Origin: an uncultured bacterium
Lineage (GTDB): Bacteria; Krumholzibacteriota; Krumholzibacteriia; LZORAL124-64-63
Direction of reading: 5' to 3'
Assembly (NCBI GenBank): GCA_903912525.1
Contig: CAIWHK010000028.1
Coordinates: 62,001-126,000 of the forward strand
Length of the DNA: 64,000 nt
Both the position numbers and the translations under genes were made by a program. Of this stretch, positions 53,510-62,667 are shown piece after piece. The stretch's first letter is position 1. Each line of letters begins with the position of its first letter. The notes under the pieces are model-generated. The model searched no databases, was not told the origin of the DNA, and was given only the letters and a program-made list of their open reading frames with translations.

Positions 53510-53891
53510 GCCGAGTGAACGGTTCTTTACGGGCCCGGGTAACGGGAATCCCGGCGATTTCCCCCTGCGCCGGTACATGCGCCTGCGGGAGGACTTCGGC
53601 ACCGGAGCGGCCCACGCCTCCCTGACCATCCTCCTGATCGTCCTGGTGGTGGCTCTCGGCCGGGTGGTGGGGATCGTGTTTGCGAGGCACGGGAAAGGCC
53701 TGACCCCCTGGTACGGGCGTTGTGTATGGATGTTGATTGCCATTTTCACCCTTTCGGCCGGCCGGGTTTTGTATTACAAATTGAGGGAATTGCGCCGTAT
53801 CCGGCGTGAGATGAGCCAGTTGCGGGCGACCTTCCGGAATTCCGGGGAGGTGGATGCCACCGCTGGCGGCCATGGGCAACGGCGGCATTAA
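53484..53891 (+). CDS. Hypothetical two-helix membrane protein
   Basis: I do not recognise this 135-aa protein. It has two membrane helices (ASLTILLIVLVVALGRVVGIVFA and VWMLIAIFTLSAGRVLYYK), followed by a basic coiled-coil-like tail (LRRIRREMSQLRATF). ATG 53484, preceded by AGGAAG at a good distance, overlaps the small gene before it by 26 bp; ATG 53577 is an alternative start. It precedes the nucleotide-sugar genes, but membership of their pathway is not shown. Confidence 0.55.
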   Translation: MLISKKSPRPSERFFTGPGNGNPGDFPLRRYMRLREDFGTGAAHASLTILLIVLVVALGRVVGIVFARHGKGLTPWYGRCVWMLIAIFTLSAGRVLYYKLRELRRIRREMSQLRATFRNSGEVDATAGGHGQRRH

Positions 53892-54000
53892 GTCGGGGCC
53901 CCCATGGTCGATGTCTTTAAGAACCAAACCTTTGCCCGGTCTGCGCCCGTTTCCTGCGGCGCGGGGTGGGGCCACGCCTTCCAGATCCAAGAGGTGTCCC

Positions 54001-55305
54001 ATGCACCAGCAGGCTTTGATCGAGAAACTGAAGAACCGCAAGGCGCGCCTGAGCGTCCTGGGCCTCGGCTACGTGGGCCTGCCGCTGGCGGTCGCCTACG
54101 CCAAGGCCGGGTTCGAGGTCGTCGGCTTCGACCTGTCGGTCGAGAAGGTCGACCAGGTCAACCGCAAGCACAGCTACATCATCGACATCAGCGATGCGGA
54201 ACTGGCCGAGGTCGTCAAGTCCGGCGGCCTGCGCGCGACGACCGACTTCTCGGAGCTTGCCGACTGTGACGCCTGCAACATCTGCGTGCCGACGCCGCTG
54301 GGCAAGACGCGCGACCCGGACATCTCGTACATCCAGTCCGCCGTCGCCTCGATCTCCGAGACCATGCACGCGGGCATGCTCGTGATCCTCGAGAGCACGA
54401 CGTACCCCGGCACGACCGAGGAAGTCATCCTGCCCATCCTGTCGAAGGACGGCCTCGTGGTCGGCAAGGACTTCTTCCTGGCCTTCTCGCCCGAGCGCGT
54501 CGACCCGGGCAACGCCACCTACACGACGATCAACATCCCGAAGGTCGTGGGCGGCGTGACGCCGGCCTGCACCGAGGTGGCCCGCAACCTGTACAGCCAG
54601 GTCATGAACACGGTCGTCCCCGTGTCGTCGGTGCGCGTGGCCGAGACGGTCAAGCTGCTGGAGAACACGTTCCGCAGCGTGAACATCGCGATGGTCAACG
54701 AGCTGGCGCTGATGTGCTCGGCGATGGACATCGATGTCTGGGAAGTCATCGCCGGCGCCTCGACCAAGCCGTTCGGCTTCATGCCCTTCTACCCGGGCCC
54801 GGGCCTGGGCGGCCACTGCATCCCCATCGACCCGTTCTACCTGTCCTGGAAGGCCAAGCAGTTCGGGTCCGAGGCGCGCTTCATCGAGCTGGCGGGGCAG
54901 ATCAACGGCGCGATGCCCAAGCATGTCGTCGCGCTGACGGGCAATGCGCTCAATACGCGCAAGAAGGCGCTCAACGGCAGCAAGGTGCTGATCGTCGGCG
55001 TGGCCTACAAGCCGGCCATCGACGACATCCGCGAGTCGCCGGCCCTCGACATCATCGAGCTGCTGACCAAGGCCGGCGCCGAGGTGTCGTGGTACGACCC
55101 GCACGTGCCGGCGCTGCCCGAGGGCATCCACGGCAAGCATCTCGAGACGTGGACGAAGGCTTCGCTGGCGGGCTTCGACGCGGCCGTCATCGTGACGCCG
55201 CACCCGTCGGTGGACCACAAGGTGCTCCTGGGCGCCGGGCCGATGGTCGTCGACAGCCGCAACGCGCTGCGCGGCGAGCATCACCCGGACCTCGTGAAGC
55301 TGTAG
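54001..55305 (+). CDS. UDP-glucose/UDP-N-acetylhexosamine 6-dehydrogenase (WbpA/Ugd-type)
   Basis: This enzyme oxidises C6 of a UDP-sugar twice to give a uronic acid donor. The 434-aa protein has the NAD motif GLGYVGLPLA (residues 21-30), ESTTYPGTTEE, and the catalytic Cys in GLGGHCIPIDPFY, then KVLIVGVAYKPAIDDIRESP. The pattern favours the WbpA/WecC (N-acetylhexosamine) subgroup over UDP-glucose dehydrogenase. The ATG follows GAGGTG. An epimerase follows 24 bp later. Confidence 0.92.
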   Translation: MHQQALIEKLKNRKARLSVLGLGYVGLPLAVAYAKAGFEVVGFDLSVEKVDQVNRKHSYIIDISDAELAEVVKSGGLRATTDFSELADCDACNICVPTPLGKTRDPDISYIQSAVASISETMHAGMLVILESTTYPGTTEEVILPILSKDGLVVGKDFFLAFSPERVDPGNATYTTINIPKVVGGVTPACTEVARNLYSQVMNTVVPVSSVRVAETVKLLENTFRSVNIAMVNELALMCSAMDIDVWEVIAGASTKPFGFMPFYPGPGLGGHCIPIDPFYLSWKAKQFGSEARFIELAGQINGAMPKHVVALTGNALNTRKKALNGSKVLIVGVAYKPAIDDIRESPALDIIELLTKAGAEVSWYDPHVPALPEGIHGKHLETWTKASLAGFDAAVIVTPHPSVDHKVLLGAGPMVVDSRNALRGEHHPDLVKL

Positions 55306-55329
55306 GCCCGACCGGAGGAAACGAAGAAC

Positions 55330-56289
55330 ATGGCGAAGTACCTGGTGACCGGTGGCGCAGGCTTCATCGGCTCGCATCTGTCGAAAGCCCTGGCTGCCGC
55401 CGGCCACGAGGTCGTCGTGCTGGACAACCTGTCCACGGGCCGACGCGCGAACCTCGATGACGCGACCGGGAAGCTGGAGCTGGTCGAGGGCAGCATCACC
55501 GACCTCGACACGGTCGAGCGGTGCTGCCGCGGCGTCGATTGCGTTTTCCACCAGGCGGCGCTGCCGAGCGTGCCGCGCAGCGTGGCCGATCCCATCGCCA
55601 GCGACGAGACGAACGTTGGCGGGACCCTGCGCGTCTTCTGGGGCGCGCACCGCCAGGGCGTGCGTCGCGTGGTATACGCGGCCAGCAGTTCGGTCTACGG
55701 CAACACCGAGGAACTGCCCAAGCACGAGGGGATGCCGCAGCGTCCGCTGTCGCCCTACGCGGTGAACAAGTGCGTGGGCGAGATGTACGGCGCCGTGTTC
55801 AACAACCTCTACGGCCTGGGCACGGTTGGGCTGCGCTACTTCAACGTGTTCGGCCCGTTCCAGGACCCGCAGAGCCAGTACGCGGCGGTGGTGCCGAAGT
55901 TCATCACCTCGTTCCTGAACGAAGAGGCGCCGATCATCCACGGCGACGGCGAGCAGTCGCGCGACTTCACGTTCGTGGCGAACGTCGTCGAGGCAAACAT
56001 GGCTGCCTGCTCGGCCCCGGATGCGGCGGGCGGGCGCTCGTACAACATCGCGCTCGGCGGCCGTATTTCGGTCACGGACCTGTGCCTGAAGATCCGCGCG
56101 CTGGTCGGGGCCGAGGTCATGCCGCGGTACGACACGGAGCGCGCCGGGGACGTCAAGCATTCGCAGGCCGATGTCAGCCTCGCGCGCGAGCAGCTGGGTT
56201 ACGTCGGCTCGGTCGACCTCGACGAGGGCCTGCGGCGCACGGTCGCCTGGTACCGCGACAAGTTCGCGGCCGGCGGCGGAAAGGCGTGA
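55330..56289 (+). CDS. NAD-dependent UDP-sugar 4-epimerase
   Basis: The 319-aa short-chain dehydrogenase has TGGAGFIGSH (residues 7-16), the Ser in AASSSVYGN and Tyr143/Lys147 (YAVNK) of the catalytic triad. It resembles WbpP-type UDP-N-acetylglucosamine 4-epimerases, which work with the preceding dehydrogenase to make galacturonic-type sugars. The RYFNVFGP segment is typical. The ATG follows GGAGGAAAC. The substrate is inferred. Confidence 0.9.
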   Translation: MAKYLVTGGAGFIGSHLSKALAAAGHEVVVLDNLSTGRRANLDDATGKLELVEGSITDLDTVERCCRGVDCVFHQAALPSVPRSVADPIASDETNVGGTLRVFWGAHRQGVRRVVYAASSSVYGNTEELPKHEGMPQRPLSPYAVNKCVGEMYGAVFNNLYGLGTVGLRYFNVFGPFQDPQSQYAAVVPKFITSFLNEEAPIIHGDGEQSRDFTFVANVVEANMAACSAPDAAGGRSYNIALGGRISVTDLCLKIRALVGAEVMPRYDTERAGDVKHSQADVSLAREQLGYVGSVDLDEGLRRTVAWYRDKFAAGGGKA

Positions 56290-56291
56290 AC

Positions 56292-57248
56292 ATGGGAAGG
56301 CGTGAGATGAAGGCAATGATCGTGGCGATGCTGCTGGTGCTGCTGGTTTCCGGCGGCGCGGCGGCTCAGGTGGTCGTCGAAGCCGGCGGCCCCATCGCTG
56401 CCGGCGACATGCTCCAGATGGTCGTGCCCGGGCGCCCGGACCTGGACCACGCGCTGGTGGTCAATGCCGCCGGCAGCGTCGAAGTGCCGCAGGTCGGCGA
56501 GGTCCGGTTGATCGGCCTGTCCATCGGCGAGGCGAGCGTGCTGCTCAAGCAGCGGCTGCGCCTGATCGCGCCGACGCTCGACACGGTCGAACTGACCCGC
56601 GCCGCGGTCGTGTCGTTCCGCGTGTATGTGCTCGGCCAGGTGGGTCATCCCGGCGCCGTCGAATTCAAGCAGCTGCCCAGCATCTGGGAAGTCGTGCGTG
56701 CCGCGGGCGGCCCGGTGGCGTCGGCCGACCTGCGCTCGGCCCGGATCATCCGCGAGGTGCCCGGCGGCCAGCCGGTGACCCTGCCGGTGGACCTGGCGGG
56801 CGTGATGGACGGCTCGTCGTTCCCCGACGTGGAGCTGCGCGACGGCGACACCCTGGTCGTGCCGGCGCTCGCCGAGGGCGTCTCGGGCGTGCCGTCGACG
56901 CGGGGCGTGAAGGTGTTCGGCGGCGTGGGCGTGCCCTCGATCGTCGCGGTCGACGGACCGACCCCGTTGATGGACGTCCTGATGCGCGCCGGGGCGCCGA
57001 CCGCCGCGGCGAACATGAAGAAGGTGGCGTGGGTGCACCAGGTGGACGGTGTCGACCAGGCGCGCGTGATCAACCTGCGCAGCTACCTGGAGCAGGGCAA
57101 TCCCGAGGGCAACCCGCTGATCCACCCCGGTGACACGGTGAACGTCACCCTGGCCAAGCCCGGCCGGATCCAGAGCGGCCTGGGCTTCCTGATCGGGACG
57201 GCCGCCTCGCTGGCCGCCGTCTACATCGTGATCAACAACGCCAACTGA
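56292..57248 (+). CDS. Polysaccharide export protein (Wza/SLBB type)
   Basis: The protein has a signal peptide (MIVAMLLVLLVSGGAAAQ), a Poly_export domain (GDMLQMVVPGRPDLDHALVV), SLBB-like repeats (VYVLGQVGHPGAVEFK and VKVFGGVGVPSIVAV) and a C-terminal hydrophobic helix (GFLIGTAASLAAVYIVI). Wza-type proteins form the outer-membrane channel for capsule or exopolysaccharide. No lipobox Cys is seen, unlike E. coli Wza. Start choices are GTG 56286, ATG 56292 or ATG 56307, the last with GGAAGG 6 bases upstream. A Wzc-type tyrosine kinase is not in the window. Confidence 0.85.
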   Translation: MGRREMKAMIVAMLLVLLVSGGAAAQVVVEAGGPIAAGDMLQMVVPGRPDLDHALVVNAAGSVEVPQVGEVRLIGLSIGEASVLLKQRLRLIAPTLDTVELTRAAVVSFRVYVLGQVGHPGAVEFKQLPSIWEVVRAAGGPVASADLRSARIIREVPGGQPVTLPVDLAGVMDGSSFPDVELRDGDTLVVPALAEGVSGVPSTRGVKVFGGVGVPSIVAVDGPTPLMDVLMRAGAPTAAANMKKVAWVHQVDGVDQARVINLRSYLEQGNPEGNPLIHPGDTVNVTLAKPGRIQSGLGFLIGTAASLAAVYIVINNAN

Positions 57249-57279
57249 CCGGGGCACGAAACCGGCCAGGCCAGTTACG

Positions 57280-58266
57280 TCACGAGCCCGCCGGCGCCTC
57301 ACGCGCCGGCGGCGCTGTTTCCAGCAGCAGGCGCCGCGACGGGAGCCAGAAAACGAGCCCGACGGCGACGGCCAGCCACAGTGTGACGATGCGGATGATC
57401 AGGGCCGCGGCCGCGGCGGGGGCGCTTGCCACGGCCAGCTTTCCCAGCAGCCAGACAATGGCCGCCTCGGTGCCGCCCAGGCCGCCAGGCAGGAAGCTGA
57501 GCGAGCCCAGCAGCGTGGCGGTCGCGTAGATGAAGCAGGCCGGCCCCACCGGCACCGCCAGGCCCAGCCCCCGGCACACCAGCCACATGCCGAGCCCCTC
57601 GCAGGCCCAGGCGGCCGTGGAGAGCACGATCGACCAGGCGGCGTTCCTGGGACCCAGGAGCGTGCCGAGGCCCGTGGCGGCGCCCTCGAGGCCATCCTTG
57701 TAGCGCGCCAGGCGTGGACGGGCTGCCAGGCGCGCGAGCAACCGCTCACGGACCGGCCGGATGTGGAACAGGGCCAACAGCAGCGGCACGCAGGCCGCTG
57801 CGGCCAGGCCGCCACCGACGCCGGCCAACGGGCCTTCCCAGGTGGCCAGGCCCGCTGCCGCGAGCAGGAGCACGCCCATGAAGTCGTAGATGCGCTCGCT
57901 GAGCACGATGGGCATGCCGCGCGACAGCGGCACGCTGAAACGCTCGCGCAGCAGGGCAGCCTTGAAGACCTCGCCGATCTTGCCCGGTGTGATCACCATC
58001 AGGAACGACGCGAAATAGAGGATGGCCGAATCCCTGACGGGGATCGCGACCTTCAGGCACCGCAGGTACAGTTCCCAGCGGAGCCAGCGCAGGAGGTAGT
58101 TCATGAGCGACAGACCGACCAGCGGCGCCAGCAGCGCGACGGGGAAATGGCTCAGGTTCTCCCGCAGGTGACCCCAGCCCACGATGGCGGCCCCGGCCAC
58201 GTAGACCACGGCCGTGGCGGCCACCACGAGGAATGTCCGGGCGATCCACTGGCTCGGCCTGTGCAT
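57280..58266 (-). CDS. UPF0104/LPG_synthase_TM flippase-like membrane protein
   Basis: This 328-aa protein has about eight hydrophobic segments and the UPF0104 family layout: LLRWLRWELYLR, FASFLMVITPGKIGEVFKAALL, VLSERIYDFMGVLLL and SFLPGGLGGTEAAIVWLL. Relatives include the flippase domain of lysylphosphatidylglycerol synthase and glycan-linked membrane proteins. The start at 58266 (MHRPSQ) has GGAAGG upstream on the minus strand; ATG 58284 is an alternative. It converges with the export gene and likely handles a lipid-linked glycan. Confidence 0.85.
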   Translation of the reverse strand: MHRPSQWIARTFLVVAATAVVYVAGAAIVGWGHLRENLSHFPVALLAPLVGLSLMNYLLRWLRWELYLRCLKVAIPVRDSAILYFASFLMVITPGKIGEVFKAALLRERFSVPLSRGMPIVLSERIYDFMGVLLLAAAGLATWEGPLAGVGGGLAAAACVPLLLALFHIRPVRERLLARLAARPRLARYKDGLEGAATGLGTLLGPRNAAWSIVLSTAAWACEGLGMWLVCRGLGLAVPVGPACFIYATATLLGSLSFLPGGLGGTEAAIVWLLGKLAVASAPAAAAALIIRIVTLWLAVAVGLVFWLPSRRLLLETAPPAREAPAGS

Positions 58267-58419
58267 GAATAAACGCCTTCCCATTCCGCAAAACCGTTGG
58301 ATTCATGGAAGTTGCGAGACGGGAGCATTATGACCGATATCACTCAATCTGGCAACCGTTAAGGCGCTTTGCGCTATTGAGGATGTATGTAAATTCACGC
58401 ATAATAAGGAAAATAGCTG

Positions 58420-58448
58420 TTGCCAACCTGACCCCCGGGGTTTACAAT
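58420..58448 (+). promoter_or_regulatory. Promoter of the second sugar transferase
   Basis: TTGCCA (58420-58425), a 17-bp spacer and TACAAT (58443-58448) lie about 85 bases before the start codon. The region 58285-58430 is AT-rich relative to its surroundings and holds no gene. Confidence 0.65.
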
Positions 58449-58534
58449 CATGGGGTCGTCAGGGCTGTGCGGTCTGGTCCGGGGGGTCCAGTCCATATCA
58501 TGCACGCCAACATTTATTTTCAGGCAGACCCACA

Positions 58535-59383
58535 ATGGCGTCGCATACGCCGATGGTGAGGACTATGGGCAAGAGACTCGCGAGTGGGGACATCGATCCC
58601 GTCAAGCATGCGGCAGTCGGCATTGGTGGCGGCTCCGGTAGTGCTTCTGCGGCCTTTGCGGCGGCTCCGGCCGGCGCGCAGGTTGCCGATGGCGTCGTTG
58701 CGGTCCCTGCTTATTCGGGGACGTTGCGCGTTCCCGGTGTGCTGTTCCTGGCGGTCAAGCGTGGGTGCGACGTCACCCTTTCGCTGGTTGCCCTGGCCTG
58801 TTTCGGCCTTGTGCTGCCCCTGCTGGCGATGATCATCAAGCTTGATTCGGCGGGCCCGGTGTTCTTCTCGCAGGAGCGCGTGGGCATCAACCGTCGCCGC
58901 ACCCGCAGCGCGCATGACGGTTCCGAGCGCCGCAAGATCCTGCAGCCCGGTCGTCCGTTCAAGGTGATCAAGCTGCGCACCATGGGTGTCCACGCCGAGG
59001 CCGGTGGCCCGCAGTGGGCGTCGAAGAACGACGTGCGCATCACGCGCGTGGGCCGCTTCCTGCGCAAGACGCGCCTGGACGAGGTGCCCCAGTTCCTGAA
59101 CGTGCTGCGCGGCGAGATGAGCCTGGTCGGCCCGCGCCCCGAGCGCCTGGTCTTCGTGCGGCAGCTGGAGAAGGAGATCCCCTTCTACCGCGACCGCCTG
59201 CTGGTCCTGCCCGGCATCACCGGCCTGGCCCAGGTGATCAACGGCTACGACGACGGCGTCGAGTCGGTGCGCCGGAAGATCGAACTGGACCGCCAGTACA
59301 TCCACTCAGCCGGCTTCGTGACCGAGTTCAAGATCCTGCTGGCGACCGTCAGCGTGGTCCTGAAGGGCGAGGGCGCCCGCTAA
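58535..59383 (+). CDS. Second polyprenyl-phosphate sugar-1-phosphate transferase
   Basis: The 282-aa protein has a membrane helix (VTLSLVALACFGLVLPLLAMI) and the bacterial sugar transferase domain: GPVFFSQERVG, KVIKLRTMG, RKTRLDEVPQFLNVL, MSLVGPRPE and LPGITGLAQVINGY. It starts a second glycan or serves another sugar than the 27098 paralogue. It has an extra N-terminal region (about 65 residues, Gly/Ala-rich). ATG 58535 is used; ATG 58565, nearer a GAGG, is an alternative. It adjoins the NtrC-type regulator. Confidence 0.9.
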   Translation: MASHTPMVRTMGKRLASGDIDPVKHAAVGIGGGSGSASAAFAAAPAGAQVADGVVAVPAYSGTLRVPGVLFLAVKRGCDVTLSLVALACFGLVLPLLAMIIKLDSAGPVFFSQERVGINRRRTRSAHDGSERRKILQPGRPFKVIKLRTMGVHAEAGGPQWASKNDVRITRVGRFLRKTRLDEVPQFLNVLRGEMSLVGPRPERLVFVRQLEKEIPFYRDRLLVLPGITGLAQVINGYDDGVESVRRKIELDRQYIHSAGFVTEFKILLATVSVVLKGEGAR

Positions 59384-59600
59384 CAAGGCACGCAAGCCGG
59401 GAATTCCAGACGGGGGCTGCGGCGACGCGGTCCCCGTTTTCCATGCGCGGCGGATTCGCGTGCCCGGCAGGTTCGCGTGTGACGGCGGCCGAATCCGATC
59501 GACCTTGCCTCGCCCCGGCACCCGGTGCATAATGCGCCCGGAGCGGGGGAGCCCGCTTGCCCGCGACGCCGTCGGACCCGTGATCCCCCGCAAGGACACC

Positions 59601-61001
59601 ATGAAGCCCCTCATCCTGGTCATCGATGACGAAGAGGCTATCCGCCTGTTCCTGGAATCGACCCTGGAGGACGAGGGCTACGACGTGCGCACCGCCGCCA
59701 CCGGCGCCGACGGGCTGCGCGAGGCCTTCGCGCGCGTGCCGGACCTGGTGCTGCTGGACCTGATGCTGCCGGACATGAGCGGCCTGCAGGTCCTCGGCAG
59801 CATCAAGGAGAAGATCCCGCACATGTGCGTCATCATGCTGACGGCCTACCGCGAGGCGGACACGGCTGTCAAGGCGATGAAGCTCGAGGCGTTCGACTAC
59901 GCCACCAAGCCGATCCAGCTCAAGCACCTGATGTCGGTCGTGCAGAAGGGCCTTGAGTCGACGGCCGACGCGCGTGAACGATACCGGCGCGTCACGCAGT
60001 CGGACCTCTTCGGGGGCATCGACGACGTGGTGCCCAGCCAGAGTCCGGCGATGATGGAGGTCTACGACACCGTCCGGCGGGTCTCCGCCGGGGGCGCCAC
60101 CACCGTCCTGATCGAGGGCGAGTCCGGGGTGGGCAAGGATGTCGTGGCCGGCCTGATCCATCGGACCTCGCCCCGGCGGGATTTCCCGTTCCTGGACATC
60201 AACTGCGCCGCCCTGCCCGAGCACCTGCTCGAGAGCGAGCTGTTCGGCCATGAGAAGGGTGCCTTCACCGACGCCGTGAGCCAGAAACTGGGCCTGCTGG
60301 AACTGACCAACGGGGGCACGCTGTTCCTGGACGAGATCGGCGAGATGGCCCTGACGGTCCAGGTCAAGCTGCTGCGGGTGCTCGAGAAGATGGTCTTCCG
60401 CCGGGTGGGCGGCCTGCAGGATATCGGGGTCGATGTGCGGATCGTCGCAGCGACCAATCGCAACCTCGCATCTCAAGTCAAGGCAGGCACTTTCCGCGAA
60501 GATCTCTACTATCGCCTTAACGTGGTGCGCCTGACGGTGCCCCCGCTGCGGTCGCGACCCGAGGATGTCATCCCGCTGGCGGAATTCTTTCTCCGGAAGT
60601 TCAGCGGGCGGTTCGGGAAAATTTTCAAGCAAGTTGGCAAAGATGCTGCCGTATCGCTGGTTGGCTATCGGTGGCCTGGAAATATACGCGAGCTGCGCAA
60701 CGTTGTGGAGCGCGCGGTGCTGCTGGAGGAGGGGCCGGTCCTGACGGCGGCGCACCTGCGGCTTGGCGAAGGGGGCGGCGAGGTCGATGTGGACCTGCCG
60801 ACGACCCTGGCGGATGTGTTGGCGGGCCCGCTGCCGGCCGACGGCGTGGACCTGGAGGTGCTCGTGGGGCAGTTCGAGGAAGCGTTGGTCCGCAAGGCGT
60901 TCGCCGCCGCGGACGGCAACCAGAGCCTGGCGGCCCGGCTGCTGAAGCTGAACCGGGACAAGTTCCGGTACCGGCTGCGCCAGTACGGGATCCGGTCATG
61001 A
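59601..61001 (+). CDS. Sigma-54-dependent NtrC-family response regulator with GAFTDA loop
   Basis: The 466-aa regulator has a receiver domain (VIDDEEAIR, Asp53 in LLDLMLPDM, Lys103), a AAA+ domain with Walker A GESGVGKD (173-180) and Walker B GGTLFLDEIGEM, and a C-terminal Fis-type helix-turn-helix (NQSLAARLLKLNRDKFRYRL). The sigma-54 contact loop reads GAFTDA (220-225) instead of GAFTGA. ATG 59601 is the start of the receiver fold. No histidine kinase is adjacent. Its stop overlaps the lptE start. Confidence 0.92.
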   Translation: MKPLILVIDDEEAIRLFLESTLEDEGYDVRTAATGADGLREAFARVPDLVLLDLMLPDMSGLQVLGSIKEKIPHMCVIMLTAYREADTAVKAMKLEAFDYATKPIQLKHLMSVVQKGLESTADARERYRRVTQSDLFGGIDDVVPSQSPAMMEVYDTVRRVSAGGATTVLIEGESGVGKDVVAGLIHRTSPRRDFPFLDINCAALPEHLLESELFGHEKGAFTDAVSQKLGLLELTNGGTLFLDEIGEMALTVQVKLLRVLEKMVFRRVGGLQDIGVDVRIVAATNRNLASQVKAGTFREDLYYRLNVVRLTVPPLRSRPEDVIPLAEFFLRKFSGRFGKIFKQVGKDAAVSLVGYRWPGNIRELRNVVERAVLLEEGPVLTAAHLRLGEGGGEVDVDLPTTLADVLAGPLPADGVDLEVLVGQFEEALVRKAFAAADGNQSLAARLLKLNRDKFRYRLRQYGIRS

Positions 61002-61525
61002 GGGCCGCCTTCGGGCGTCCGCGGGGCTTGGTGGGCGTGTTGGCGATCGCGCTGGCGGCGGCGTGCCTGGCCGGCTGCGGCATCTACACGGCGACCAGCG
61101 GCCGGGTCGACGAGAATCGCAAACGGGTGTTCGTGTCTTTCCTGGAGAACGACACGCCCGAGGCCAATATCGGGGTCGAGCTCAGCGACGCCATCGTGAC
61201 GGCGCTGCAGCGGGACAACACGCTGAAGGTGGTCGGCGAGGACGTCGCCGACGCGACCATCACCGGCAAGGTGACGCGCTACCTGCTGCGTGAGATGGCC
61301 ACGCGGGCCGACCTGACGGTGAACGAGTACCAGGTGCAGATCGCCGTCTCGCTGACCTTCACGATTCGCAGGACCGGTGAGACGATCTTCGAGAAGCGCA
61401 CCTTCAACGGGGCGGGCAACTACGTGCTGAATGACCCGCAGGGCACGTCCGAGCAGACGGCGCGGGCCGAGGCGGCGGGCGAGATCGTGCGCGACATCCT
61501 CGCGCAAGTGGTGGAAGACTGGTAG
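60998..61525 (+). CDS. lptE: LPS-assembly lipoprotein LptE family
   Basis: LptE plugs LptD in the outer membrane to insert LPS. The 175-aa protein has a lipoprotein signal with lipobox LAGC (Cys27), followed by a short GIYTATSG and a compact LptE-like domain (VFVSFLENDTPEANIGVEL, ITGKVTRY, VSLTFTIRRTGETIFEK). Identification rests on the signal, size and the lptE-holA order known in proteobacteria. The ATG overlaps the regulator stop (ATGA). Confidence 0.8.
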   Translation: MRAAFGRPRGLVGVLAIALAAACLAGCGIYTATSGRVDENRKRVFVSFLENDTPEANIGVELSDAIVTALQRDNTLKVVGEDVADATITGKVTRYLLREMATRADLTVNEYQVQIAVSLTFTIRRTGETIFEKRTFNGAGNYVLNDPQGTSEQTARAEAAGEIVRDILAQVVEDW

Positions 61526-61545
61526 CGCATGAAGGACGGCGACTG

Positions 61546-62613
61546 ATGGCGGTGCGTGGAGGGCGTGGGGAGCAGTCCGACCCCGGGTTCCAGGACCTGG
61601 TGCGCGACGACCTCAAGACGGGGAAGTTCCGACCGGTCTACCTGCTGGCCGGCGAAGACATGCTGCGCGTCGAGGGCGTGGTTGAGAAGATACGCAAGGA
61701 CGCGCTCGGGGAGTCCGGCGCCATCTTCAATTACCACATCCTGCGCGGCGACCAGGCGCCTATCTCGAGGGTGATCCAGCAGGCCCTGGCGCTGCCCATG
61801 CTCGGCAACCGCCAGGTGATCTGGCTGAAGCAGGCCGACCACTGCGTGGGCGATGCGGACAGCCAGGCCGCGCTCGAGAAATACCTGGCCCGCCCGGTGC
61901 CCGAGACCATCCTGATCATGTCCGCGGACAAGGCCGACAAGCGCAAGCGTTGGGTGAAGCTGTGCCAGTCAGAAGGCTGGTACTTCGACTTTTCGCCGCC
62001 GACCGGCGACGCGCTCATGCAGTGGATCCAGAAAGCCGCGCAGAAGGAAAGCCTGCCGCTGACGGCGGACCAGGCGCGCCTGCTGGTCGAGCTGGTCGGC
62101 AACGATTTGATGAGCCTCAAGAGCGAGATCGACAAGCTGGCCCTGATGGTCGAGGACCGCGGCCGTGCACTATCGGCTGAGGAGTTGAACGAAATCATCA
62201 TGGACCAGGCCGCGCTCGAAGGGTACGAGATCACCGCGGCGCTCGAGCCCGGACGCGCAGGCGAAGTCCTGCGCACCTGGTTCCGGCTGGCGGAGTGGGG
62301 GCGCAGCGCCCATGAGATCGCCCCCCTGCTCCTGTCCCGCGTGCGCAAGGGGGCCCTCCTGGCCGCCTGTCGCGACGAGGGCATGCGTGACAACGAGATC
62401 GCCTCGTTGAGCGCCCAGAATCCGTACAGTTTCCGTTTCCTTGAGCCCATGGTACGCGGGATGGGCCTCGAGGGCCTCAGCCGCGGCCTGGACGTGGCGC
62501 TGGACGCCGACCGGCGGCTCAAGGGCTCGCCGATGAAGCCGGATCTCGTGGTCGAATCGACCATCCTGGAACTTTGCCGCCAGCCGGGCCGGTCGCGACC
62601 CGGCGCGCGCTGA
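61546..62613 (+). CDS. holA: DNA polymerase III subunit delta
   Basis: HolA is the delta subunit of the clamp loader that opens the sliding clamp. The 355-aa protein has the RPVYLLAGEDMLRVE N-terminal motif, a AAA+-like fold and helical C-terminal domain (LVELVGNDLMSLKSEIDKL is characteristic). It follows lptE closely. The ATG is 20 bases past the lptE stop. Confidence 0.93.
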   Translation: MAVRGGRGEQSDPGFQDLVRDDLKTGKFRPVYLLAGEDMLRVEGVVEKIRKDALGESGAIFNYHILRGDQAPISRVIQQALALPMLGNRQVIWLKQADHCVGDADSQAALEKYLARPVPETILIMSADKADKRKRWVKLCQSEGWYFDFSPPTGDALMQWIQKAAQKESLPLTADQARLLVELVGNDLMSLKSEIDKLALMVEDRGRALSAEELNEIIMDQAALEGYEITAALEPGRAGEVLRTWFRLAEWGRSAHEIAPLLLSRVRKGALLAACRDEGMRDNEIASLSAQNPYSFRFLEPMVRGMGLEGLSRGLDVALDADRRLKGSPMKPDLVVESTILELCRQPGRSRPGAR

Positions 62614-62631
62614 CCGGACAGCCGAACGCAG

Positions 62632-62655
62632 GACAGCCCCTGAGACAACCCCTGA
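62632..62655 (+). repeat. 12-bp tandem repeat in the holA-trxA spacer
   Basis: GACAGCCCCTGA (62632-62643) and GACAACCCCTGA (62644-62655) match at 11 of 12 positions and end beside the trxA ribosome-binding site (AAAGGA). Confidence 0.75.
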
Positions 62656-62667
62656 AAGGATTCGGAC

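Noticed and set aside
57289..57311. Intrinsic terminator after the export gene (CGCCGGCGC with GCGCCGGCG)
   Set aside because: The stem lies inside the coding end of the minus-strand membrane gene and has no U tract, so it may only reflect a repetitive Ala/Gly/Pro coding tail.
58285..58534. Sigma-54 (-24/-12) promoter before the sugar transferase next to the NtrC-type regulator
   Set aside because: No GG-N10-GC pair with the flanking consensus was found; a sigma-70-type promoter fits better.
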